Shown one piece after another: positions 34,220 through 41,963 of a DNA stretch of 64,000 bases. The translations under genes were made by a program, and so were the position numbers. Source of the DNA: Acinetobacter lwoffii (GTDB taxonomy: Bacteria; Pseudomonadota; Gammaproteobacteria; Pseudomonadales; Moraxellaceae); the NCBI RefSeq assembly GCF_002321025.1, contig NZ_DCLL01000032.1, positions 18,365-82,364 on the forward strand. The letters run 5' to 3'. The notes beneath the pieces are model-generated. The model saw nothing but the letters and a program-made list of their open reading frames with translations, searched no databases and was not told the origin of the DNA. Within the stretch, counting starts at the first letter, position 1. Every line of letters starts with the position of its first letter.

Positions 34220-35710
34220 ATGTCTTTTGCCAAAATTTATACGCGAGGCTTGCTGGGCCTACATGCGCCTTTAATTGAAGTCGAAGTTCATGTCAGTTCG
34301 GGTATGCCTTCGCTCACTATAGTGGGGCTTCCCGAAGCGGCGGTACGTGAAAGTAAAGACCGGGTCCGTTCTGCCATTTTGAATAGCGGCTTTCAATTTC
34401 CAACCAAACGTCTGACCATTAATCTGGCCCCTGCAGATCTGCCAAAAGATGGATCACGTCTAGACTTACCGATTGCTTTAGGTATTTTAGTGGCCTCTGG
34501 GCAGCTGCCTGAAAATTGCACCGAGCATCTTGAATTTATTGGAGAATTGGCCCTCGATGGTCAATTACGTCCTGTCAGTGGCACCTTGAGTATTGCTATT
34601 GCCTGTCAGAGTGACCAGCATCAACTGATTTTGCCTGGCCCAAATGCACAGGAAGCCTGTCAGCTCCCAGACTTTAAAGTCTTTGCCGCCCATCATTTAA
34701 AAGAAGTATGTGAACATCTTTCCCAGGCGCAGCGCTTGCCGCAAATAGAAGCCAGCCCACTCGCTACAGACCATTTTTATAAGTTTGATCTGGCGGATGT
34801 AAAAGGACAATTGCGACCACGGCGTGCTTTAGAAATTGCCGCGGCAGGTGGTCATTCCCTGCTGTTTCGTGGCCCACCTGGAACAGGAAAAACTTTGCTG
34901 GCTTCTCGATTGGCCAGTATTTTGCCGCCCTTAAAGACGCAGGAAAATCTGGAAGTGGCGAGTATTTATTCGGTGGCGAATGCCAATCACCCTTTTGGAC
35001 AACGGCCTTTTCGAGCACCACACCATACTGCTTCTGCGGTAGCATTGGTCGGTGGCGGCTCACACCCCAAGCCAGGAGAAATTACCTTGGCACATTTAGG
35101 GGTTTTATTTCTGGACGAGCTACCAGAATTCGACCGCAAAGTGCTGGAAGTTCTACGTCAGCCTTTGGAAGCAAAGGAAATCGTCATTTCCCGGGCATCA
35201 CGCCAAATCACCTTTCCAGCTAATTTTCAGTTAGTGGCTGCCATGAATCCCTGCCCGTGTGGTTATGCCTTTAATCAGGATATCCGTTGCCAATGTTCAC
35301 CAGAAAGTATTAAACGCTATCAGAACCGGATTTCAGGCCCGTTGCTGGATCGGATTGATTTGCATATTGATGTGCCGCCATTACAGGCGCATGAGTTACA
35401 GGACAATCGGCCTACAGAAAACTCGGAAACGGTCAGACAACGCGTCATTGCGGCCTATGAAATTCAGATGCAACGGCAAAATACCTTGAATATGAGTTTG
35501 AGTCCAAAGCAGCTAGAGCAATATGCCGCATTAGACCAGTCTGCTCAGAATATGCTTGAACTGGCTCAGCAAAAACTGAATTTATCAGCACGTGGCTATC
35601 ATCGGGTCTTGCGTGTCGCACGCACCATTGCCGATTTGAATCAAAGTCCAGATATTCAAAGTCAGCATCTTTCGGAAGCCCTGTCTTATCGCGGGCAGCA
35701 GCAGATTTAG
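34220..35710 (+). CDS. comM: Competence-linked AAA+ helicase ComM (YifB family), intact
   Basis: A Mg-chelatase-like AAA+ ATPase of 496 aa. In Vibrio and Acinetobacter it is a branch-migration helicase that promotes integration of incoming DNA during transformation. A Lon-substrate-like N-terminal domain (about 20-160) precedes Walker A GPPGTGKT (218-225), Walker B VLFLDELPEF and a Cys cluster (CPCGYAFNQDIRCQC) that may bind zinc. The reading frame is complete. In many A. baumannii strains comM is split by AbaR resistance islands; no such insertion is present here. Confidence 0.94.
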   Translation: MSFAKIYTRGLLGLHAPLIEVEVHVSSGMPSLTIVGLPEAAVRESKDRVRSAILNSGFQFPTKRLTINLAPADLPKDGSRLDLPIALGILVASGQLPENCTEHLEFIGELALDGQLRPVSGTLSIAIACQSDQHQLILPGPNAQEACQLPDFKVFAAHHLKEVCEHLSQAQRLPQIEASPLATDHFYKFDLADVKGQLRPRRALEIAAAGGHSLLFRGPPGTGKTLLASRLASILPPLKTQENLEVASIYSVANANHPFGQRPFRAPHHTASAVALVGGGSHPKPGEITLAHLGVLFLDELPEFDRKVLEVLRQPLEAKEIVISRASRQITFPANFQLVAAMNPCPCGYAFNQDIRCQCSPESIKRYQNRISGPLLDRIDLHIDVPPLQAHELQDNRPTENSETVRQRVIAAYEIQMQRQNTLNMSLSPKQLEQYAALDQSAQNMLELAQQKLNLSARGYHRVLRVARTIADLNQSPDIQSQHLSEALSYRGQQQI

Positions 35711-35716
35711 GTCATT

Positions 35717-35745
35717 AAAAAAGGCGACACAATGTCGCCTTTTTA
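35717..35745. terminator. Bidirectional terminator, comM / torF-type porin
   Basis: The stem AGGCGACA-CAA-TGTCGCCT is flanked by A and T runs between the convergent genes. Confidence 0.92.
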
Positions 35746-35756
35746 TCTAAAGAGAA

Positions 35757-36497
35757 TTAGAAGCTATAACCGAGTCCGAATACGACTTTATTCTTTTGTT
35801 TTTCATCAAAACGGTCATAACCACCCAAGATATAATTCATGCTTGCAGTTACACCTGTGTCACCAAGTGGCTTGCTTAAACCGATGTCAAAATGACGAAA
35901 ACCAAAACTTTCTGTAGTTCCTTCAATATCACCTGATTTTTCATAAGCATATAAGCCTAAAGCTGTATTCAAGCTGAAATCTTGTGGTAAAGCATAGCTA
36001 TAAGTAGCTTTTAAATAGGTATCACCTGCATTGCCCCAAGCGGTATCTTCTAAAAGTGTCTGTGCGGTTACACCAAAATCTTTATAAGTCAGACCAAGGT
36101 TTGTTTCAAAACCATTCGAATCTGAATTACCAACATCATAATAGTAGTAATAGGTTAAACCGACGGTATAACCTAAGTCATCATTAATAGAACCGTTATA
36201 ACCTGCATAAAAGTCATTTTCGAATTCAGATCCATTATTTTCAAAACCATAATCGCTATAATCTAGTGTAGAACCCCACCAACCTGCATAGAAGCCAGAC
36301 GCATGGTTATAATCTAAACCACCTTGAAGCGTTGCACCCTTATTTTCAGGTGCACTCGTAATACCACGTAAGTTATAGCTTGAAAGTACGCTGATATTTC
36401 CAGATACCGTATGTTCAGCAACAGGTTCTTCGGCAAAAGTAAAAGAAGATACAGCACTCAATAAAGCAAGAGATAATACTTTTAATGTTAATTTCAT
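35757..36497 (-). CDS. TorF-family putative outer membrane protein
   Basis: A 246-aa protein with a signal peptide (cleavage near FAEEP, residue about 22) and alternating beta-strand pattern rich in Tyr, Gly and Asn. It fits the TorF/Gcw_chp family of putative porins (NISVLSSYNLRGIT at the first strand) and ends in YSF, a terminal aromatic typical of outer membrane barrels. The ATG at 36497 has GGGGAG before it; the longer frame to 36539 is not needed. Its substrate is unknown. It is divergent from the oprD-like gene across a large AT-rich gap. Confidence 0.78.
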   Translation of the reverse strand: MKLTLKVLSLALLSAVSSFTFAEEPVAEHTVSGNISVLSSYNLRGITSAPENKGATLQGGLDYNHASGFYAGWWGSTLDYSDYGFENNGSEFENDFYAGYNGSINDDLGYTVGLTYYYYYDVGNSDSNGFETNLGLTYKDFGVTAQTLLEDTAWGNAGDTYLKATYSYALPQDFSLNTALGLYAYEKSGDIEGTTESFGFRHFDIGLSKPLGDTGVTASMNYILGGYDRFDEKQKNKVVFGLGYSF

Positions 36498-37094
36498 TGT
36501 GTGGCTCCCCCAGATCGTCTGAGACGTTTTTATGATCATTGATTAAACTCAAGCTCAAAATTTGCAAGAGCTATGCCAATCTGGATAAAAGGAACCAAAA
36601 TAATAAATCTAAAAAGACAAATAAAATTTAAACCATTGTTTTTAAATAAAAATTAAAATTATGAAAAAATGAATTATCTAAGCTTTCTTTTAAATAAATG
36701 TAGTTAAGGGTATTTCATCAATTTTTTAATACTTATACATAATCATTTACAATTTGCCCCATTTTGATTCTATTTTTGTAATGATTAAAATTTGTGCTAA
36801 AAAATAGTGCGTAATTTTTGATCACATTTTTTGCACGTTCTAAAATAAATAAGCTGCTTATGTTCATTTCACCCCTTCAGAAATATCATTTATATCTTCC
36901 AATAAAATTATGTTTTTACTCACTTTTTACCGACAGTTTAAAAATTAATCACCTCAAATCCTTGCTATTGTTTAATTTGAGTTAAAAAAATCTAAACTTT
37001 AGTGGAATATATCTAATAAAAAATGACATTTTTTTAGCATTTCTTATACAATTCCTAAAAAATTCCGATCAATTTGTATAAGGCTCTCTTCCCA
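36498..37094. other. 597-bp AT-rich divergent intergenic region
   Basis: No ORF of note lies here; it separates the torF-type and oprD-type porin genes. It is much more AT-rich than the rest of the window, with repeated A/T tracts. A 7-bp perfect inverted repeat CTCAAAT (36953-36959) / ATTTGAG (36975-36981) lies 114 bp before the oprD-type start and could be an operator. The size suggests regulated promoters or binding by H-NS-like proteins; both are inference. Confidence 0.6.
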
Positions 37095-38459
37095 ATGCAA
37101 AATTCAAAAAAATTAACATTAGCAGTTTTGATTCAGGCTGCTTTGGTTTCTACTGCTTTCGCTAGCGAGCAAAGTGAATCGAAAGGTTTTGTAGAAGATG
37201 CTGAAGGTTCTGTACTGTTCCGTACCGGTTATATCAGCCGTGACTATAAAGATACTACACCTGGCTCAGATCGCAGTTCATTTGCTCAGACAGCAATTGT
37301 AAAATTAGACTCAGGCTTCACCAAAGGTACCGTAGGCTTTGGTGCCGGTATTATTGGCGATGCATCTTTCAAACTAGGTGAAAATGCACATGCTGGTAAT
37401 GACATGATCCCGACACACGGTGGTCAAGATGCGCAAGGTCGTGTAGATGCTTATGATCATTGGGCACGTGGTGGCGCATATGTAAAAGCACGTGTTTCAA
37501 ACACGACTGCAACTTATGGTACTCAAGTTTTAGACTTGCCTGTGCTGGCAAGTAATACAGCACGCTTGGTTCCTGAATACTTCACAGGTGTGTTAGTTGA
37601 AAGCAATGAAATTGAAAACTTAAACTTAGTTGCTGGTAAATTTACTGAAAATCAACGTTCAAGCCAGATCAAATCTGATGGTAATGAACTGGATCGCGCA
37701 ATCGTTTGGGGTGCGAAATATAAATTTAATGATGCAGTTAATGCTTCTTATTACGGTACAGACATTAAAGACCGCCTAGAGCGTCATTATGTCAATGCCA
37801 ACTATAGTTATAAACTTGCTAATGACAGCACCTTAACTCATGACTTTAGTGGTTATCATACGAACTGGGATCGTGAAGCTAATAATAGTCTTTATTCATA
37901 TATCGGTTCTGTAGACGATAAATTCAAAAATTCAATCTGGGCGATTTCAACAACTTATAATAAAGGCCCACACAATGTCATGCTTGCTTACCAACAAAAT
38001 ACGGGTAATACAGGTTATGACTACGGTCTAGGTCAAGGTGTAGGTGATGGTCATCAAACTATTTATATGCCGAACTCATACCTATCTGACTTCATAGGCA
38101 ATGATGAAAAATCTGTTCAACTTCAATATACTTTTGATTTTGGTGCAATAAATGTTCCTGGCCTATCTTGGACTTCTGCATTTGTATATGGCTGGGATAT
38201 TGATGCAAGCCGTGCTGTTCGTGTAGACCCAAATGATAGTGATTCAGCTCTACTTGGCCGTACTATTACAACTGATGATGCACAAGAACGTGAATTCTTT
38301 AACCAAGTGAAATATACCGTTCAATCTGGTTTTGCCAAAGACGCGAGCCTTCGTGTACGTCACTCATATTACCGTGCTGACCAAGCCTATAATGATGTTT
38401 ACATGCCAGATACTAACGAATGGCGTTTATTCTTAGACATTCCTGTGAAATTATTCTAA
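37095..38459 (+). CDS. OprD-family outer membrane porin
   Basis: A 454-aa outer membrane channel of the OprD type, which takes up small organic acids or amino acids. A signal peptide ends near AFA-SE (residue about 22). The OprD start (GFVEDAEGSVLFRTGYISRDY) and the C-terminal strands ending in VKLF with a terminal Phe are visible, with alternating aromatic and charged residues throughout. The start at 37095 (MQNSKKL) is preceded by AAGG; the longer TTG frame from 37074 is less likely. The substrate cannot be read from the sequence. Confidence 0.85.
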   Translation: MQNSKKLTLAVLIQAALVSTAFASEQSESKGFVEDAEGSVLFRTGYISRDYKDTTPGSDRSSFAQTAIVKLDSGFTKGTVGFGAGIIGDASFKLGENAHAGNDMIPTHGGQDAQGRVDAYDHWARGGAYVKARVSNTTATYGTQVLDLPVLASNTARLVPEYFTGVLVESNEIENLNLVAGKFTENQRSSQIKSDGNELDRAIVWGAKYKFNDAVNASYYGTDIKDRLERHYVNANYSYKLANDSTLTHDFSGYHTNWDREANNSLYSYIGSVDDKFKNSIWAISTTYNKGPHNVMLAYQQNTGNTGYDYGLGQGVGDGHQTIYMPNSYLSDFIGNDEKSVQLQYTFDFGAINVPGLSWTSAFVYGWDIDASRAVRVDPNDSDSALLGRTITTDDAQEREFFNQVKYTVQSGFAKDASLRVRHSYYRADQAYNDVYMPDTNEWRLFLDIPVKLF

Positions 38460-38481
38460 TTCACTCGAATTTCAAGCCATA

Positions 38482-38511
38482 AAAAAACCTGCACATTGTG
38501 CAGGTTTTTTA
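38482..38511. terminator. Bidirectional terminator, oprD-type / ppa
   Basis: The stem AAAACCTGCAC-ATT-GTGCAGGTTTT with flanking A and T runs lies between convergent genes. Confidence 0.92.
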
Positions 38512-38551
38512 TTTTAGGCTTTAAAAATTTAAAACCTAAACCGTAAAGCAA

Positions 38552-39088
38552 TTACTTGTTTGCTTCTGCATAAGCTGCAATTGAGTCCAGTACTTCTTGT
38601 TTCGCAACATCAGCACCTTCCCAACCACTCAGCTTGACCCATTTGCCTGGCTCAAGATCTTTGTAATGCTGGAAGAAATGTTCGATCTGGCTGATCAACA
38701 ATGGAGGAAGATCAGTATATTCCTGAACATCTTTGTAGATTGGAGTCAGTTTGTCATGTGGAACTGCAACCAGTTTCGCATCAACACCACCATCATCTTC
38801 CATGTTCAATTTACCGACAGGACGACAACGAATGACTGAACCTGGCTCTACTGGATGAGGTGTTACCACCAGTACGTCTAATGGATCACCATCAAGCGAT
38901 AGGGTGTTTGGTACATAACCGTAGTTTGCTGGGTAGAACATTGCTGTACCCATGAAACGGTCTACAAATAACGCATCAGAATCTTTATCGATTTCGTATT
39001 TGATTGGTGCTGCATTTGCAGGAATTTCGATGATCACATAGATATCGTTTGGCGCATCTTTACCCGCTGGGATATTGCTGTAGCTCAT
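38552..39088 (-). CDS. ppa: Inorganic pyrophosphatase (family I)
   Basis: Hydrolyses pyrophosphate to pull biosynthetic reactions forward; soluble hexamer. The 178-aa sequence carries the family I signature with the three metal-binding Asp (DGDPLDVLV) and the N-terminal block IPANAAPIKYEIDKDS. ATG 39088 begins the conserved MSYSNIPAG start; the in-frame extension to 39133 is unsupported. It stands as a single gene. Confidence 0.96.
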   Translation of the reverse strand: MSYSNIPAGKDAPNDIYVIIEIPANAAPIKYEIDKDSDALFVDRFMGTAMFYPANYGYVPNTLSLDGDPLDVLVVTPHPVEPGSVIRCRPVGKLNMEDDGGVDAKLVAVPHDKLTPIYKDVQEYTDLPPLLISQIEHFFQHYKDLEPGKWVKLSGWEGADVAKQEVLDSIAAYAEANK

Positions 39089-39205
39089 AGCATCACTCTT
39101 TAACAAGTTATATCTTTTAAAAAACCGCGACAATTATAACGGTTTTTAAAGATTTTTTTGGATTTTAAAATATCGAACTGTAAATATGTCCACAGACTTG
39201 ATGAA

Positions 39206-39604
39206 TTAAACCAACTTGATGATCAGCAGCAATAAAGCCACCGGACATAACATCGAGAGTAACCATACGATGGAGCGTAAAGTCGCCCAGTTGGCCAAAT
39301 AACAGATTCCGTACAACACACGAAAAAACAGATAAGCCACACCAAAAATCATGACCAAATCTTGTGATATCACCATGTACTCTGCCATCAGAATCGCAGC
39401 AATAAAAAGTGGTAAACTTTCAAAGCTGTTCTGCTGGGCAGCATTGGCGCGACTGGCCAAGCCTGTAGACTTTTCTAAAAATGCCCGTGGATTCTGATTG
39501 TCTTTTACGCTGAAGCCTGCTGATTTTTTTGCAATCAATGTAAACACATAAGGTAAAAGACAAGCGGCCAAAATGAGATAAATAACCCCACTAATGCTGT
39601 GCAT
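39206..39604 (-). CDS. MAPEG-family membrane protein
   Basis: A 132-aa protein with four membrane helices and the MAPEG pattern (NPRAFLEKSTGLASRANAAQQNSFES followed by a helix and FRVLYGICYLANWATLRS), written here in parts. Bacterial members are usually of unknown activity, related to microsomal glutathione transferases. It is followed by no other gene on its strand until ppa. Evidence is the fold pattern only. Confidence 0.8.
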   Translation of the reverse strand: MHSISGVIYLILAACLLPYVFTLIAKKSAGFSVKDNQNPRAFLEKSTGLASRANAAQQNSFESLPLFIAAILMAEYMVISQDLVMIFGVAYLFFRVLYGICYLANWATLRSIVWLLSMLCPVALLLLIIKLV

Positions 39605-39704
39605 CTGTTTTTTCTCATGAAAATTTTATCTCTATCATAGCATGGCATTTCGTGAATAAATTTTGTTAAATAGAGTGCTTTTTATTACTTGTTAAGGATT
39701 CACT

Positions 39705-40085
39705 ATGGTCGCGCCTGATCAAAATGAAATGTTCGATGTCCTCGAGAAACAACGCCAGCATCAACGTCAAGTGGATCGCGTATTAAAAATTGTCCTGCCA
39801 ATTGTGGCATTTCTGATGGCTGTCATTTGTGCCAATATGAATATCTGGTCGCCGATCTTCACCTTTGCCATTTTATGGATTGCCTTTTATTTCGTAGGCA
39901 TCAAGCGTACGCCTCTCTGGCATTGGCTGGTCGCGATTCTGGTGTATTGTTTGGTCGACAACATTCTAAGTTATGGCAGTTTTAATCAAACCGGATTTAC
40001 CCGCCAGTTTGGCACCATGTTTATTTTCTTGGGAGTGGTCGGCGTAGGCCGTCCTTATTTTGACCGCTGGTTAATGAAAAAATAA
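39705..40085 (+). CDS. Small membrane protein of unknown function
   Basis: A 126-aa protein with a charged N-terminal helix (about 1-24, rich in Gln, Arg and Asp) and three or four membrane helices (about 27-45, 48-64, 70-88, 101-116). No family was recognised. It stands alone and ends at a bidirectional terminator facing fadD. Confidence 0.7.
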   Translation: MVAPDQNEMFDVLEKQRQHQRQVDRVLKIVLPIVAFLMAVICANMNIWSPIFTFAILWIAFYFVGIKRTPLWHWLVAILVYCLVDNILSYGSFNQTGFTRQFGTMFIFLGVVGVGRPYFDRWLMKK

Positions 40086-40096
40086 AAAGCCCAAAT

Positions 40097-40126
40097 CAAA
40101 AAAAGCGCCTGACGGCGCTTTTTTTT
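40097..40126. terminator. Bidirectional terminator before fadD end
   Basis: The stem AAGCGCC-TGAC-GGCGCTT is flanked by A and T runs (eight T on the plus strand). Confidence 0.9.
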
Positions 40127-40136
40127 CTTACAGGTA

Positions 40137-41813
40137 TTAGGCTGTTTTACGCAGATCTTTACGTAAGATTTTACCTACGTTTGATTTTGGCAATTCATCC
40201 ATAAACTCGACATAACGTGGACGTTTGTAACCGGTGAGGTTTTCTTTCGCGAATGCTAAAACTTCTTCTGTGGTTAAAGACGGATCTTTTTTCACAACAA
40301 ACAGTTTCGGCACTTCACCTGATTTTTCATCTGGCACACCAATCGCGGCCACTTCCAGTACTTTTGGATGTGTTGCTACAACTTCTTCAATCTCAGATGG
40401 ATAGACGTTAAAACCAGACACTAGAATCATGTCTTTCTTACGGTCTACAATTTTCACATAACCACGTGAATCCATGACACCGATATCACCGGTACGGAAG
40501 AAGCCGTTCACCATGACTTTTTCAGTTTCATCTGGACGGTTCCAGTAGCCTTTCATGACCTGAGGACCACGAATTGAAATTTCACCTTGCTCACCCAGTG
40601 GAACTTCATTGCCTTCATCATCCAGAATAGCCACTTCAGTCAATGGCAATGGAATGCCAATAGTGCCGCTGAATTCTTCAGACGCAGGTGGGTTTGCTGT
40701 TGCAACCGGAGAAGTTTCAGACAAGCCATAACCTTCAACGATATTGGTTCCGGTAACTTTCTTCCATGCTGCTGCAGTAGAAGGAAGTACGGCCATACCG
40801 CCGCCCATCGCCATTTTCAGTTTGCTATGATCAAGTTGCTTGAACTCTTCATTGTTTACCAGCGCATTGAACAGTGTGTTCACTGCCGGGAAGAAAGTCG
40901 GTTGGTATTTACGTAGTTCTTTCATTACCGCAGGTAAATCACGCGGGTTTGGAATCAGAACGTTCGCCTGACCTTTGTACATACCGTAAAGTGCGCATAC
41001 CATGAAGGCAAAGATATGATAAAGCGGCAAAGCACAGAAAATACGGTCATCTGGCTGACCATCTTGCGCACCAAATTTACTCTGGAAGATGCCGTCACAC
41101 TGCAACATGTTCGCAACTAGATTACGATGTGTCAGTTCAGCACCTTTCGATACACCCGTCGTACCACCTGTGTATTGAAGAACTGCAGTATCACTAAGGG
41201 TCAATTCAGGGCGTTTATAGTTGCTTGGATTGACTTTAGACAAGGCCGCATTGAATCTCACATGGCCTGGAATATCCCAAGCTGGAATTTGCTTGCGTAC
41301 AGAACGCAATACAAAGTTCACCAACGTTCCTTTCAAGGCACCCAGCATGTCACCGACAGAAGCTACCACGACATGCTTCACTGGTGTTTTACCAATAATT
41401 GCTTGATAAACAGAAGCAAAATTCTCAATAATCACCAGCACTTCAGCGCCAGAGTCATTCAATTGATGTTCAAGTTCACGCGATGTGTAAAGTGGATTCA
41501 CGTTGACCAGTACCAAACCTGCGCGGAACACCCCAAGTGCCACAACCGGATACTGAAGAACGTTTGGCATCATCACTGCCACACGTGAACCTTTTGCCAA
41601 CCCCAAGCTTTGTAGATAAGTTGCAAACTTGCGGCTCGCCTCTTCCAATTCATTGAAAGTCATAGCCTTATCCATAAAGATAAAGGCATCACGCGAGCCG
41701 AATTTTTGGAAATTACGCTCAAAAACATCTACTAGAGAAGTATTTTCTGCTGGTAATTCTACTGTTTCTGGAATCCCTGTTTTTTGGTATTCAGCAAACC
41801 AAATTTTTTCCAT
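40137..41813 (-). CDS. fadD: Long-chain-fatty-acid--CoA ligase FadD
   Basis: An AMP-forming acyl-CoA synthetase that activates fatty acids for beta-oxidation. The AMP-binding loop YTGGTTGVSKGAELTH, the linker region RTGDIGVMDSRGY and the C-terminal lysine block PKSNVGKILRKDLR are visible. ATG 41813 (558 aa, MEKIWFAEY) has GGAGAG about 9 nt upstream; in-frame upstream ATGs would add up to 19 residues and are less likely. A 150-bp gap separates it from parC. It is very close in form to E. coli FadD (561 aa). Confidence 0.93.
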   Translation of the reverse strand: MEKIWFAEYQKTGIPETVELPAENTSLVDVFERNFQKFGSRDAFIFMDKAMTFNELEEASRKFATYLQSLGLAKGSRVAVMMPNVLQYPVVALGVFRAGLVLVNVNPLYTSRELEHQLNDSGAEVLVIIENFASVYQAIIGKTPVKHVVVASVGDMLGALKGTLVNFVLRSVRKQIPAWDIPGHVRFNAALSKVNPSNYKRPELTLSDTAVLQYTGGTTGVSKGAELTHRNLVANMLQCDGIFQSKFGAQDGQPDDRIFCALPLYHIFAFMVCALYGMYKGQANVLIPNPRDLPAVMKELRKYQPTFFPAVNTLFNALVNNEEFKQLDHSKLKMAMGGGMAVLPSTAAAWKKVTGTNIVEGYGLSETSPVATANPPASEEFSGTIGIPLPLTEVAILDDEGNEVPLGEQGEISIRGPQVMKGYWNRPDETEKVMVNGFFRTGDIGVMDSRGYVKIVDRKKDMILVSGFNVYPSEIEEVVATHPKVLEVAAIGVPDEKSGEVPKLFVVKKDPSLTTEEVLAFAKENLTGYKRPRYVEFMDELPKSNVGKILRKDLRKTA

Positions 41814-41903
41814 AATGGCCATCTCTCCAATCATAATCCTTAGTATTTCAACTGTTTTTTTCAATATCACACGCCATTTTTAGACTTGTATATGTGCGAT
41901 ATT

Positions 41904-41958
41904 GCATCCATCTTGTTGAATCGTTGTTCATATATAACGTATTTCGCAGGATGGATGC
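41904..41958 (-). other. Long-loop hairpin just after parC
   Basis: GCATCCATC (41904-41912) and GATGGATGC (41950-41958) form a perfect 9-bp stem beginning 5 nt after the parC stop on its strand. Inside, CGTT and AACG can pair. No T-run follows, so it may be a 3' stability element or part of the fadD promoter region rather than a terminator. Confidence 0.4.
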
Positions 41959-41963
41959 TAGTC

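Noticed and set aside
41127..41588. 153-codon ORF opposite fadD
   Set aside because: Antisense shadow of a well-supported gene with random composition.
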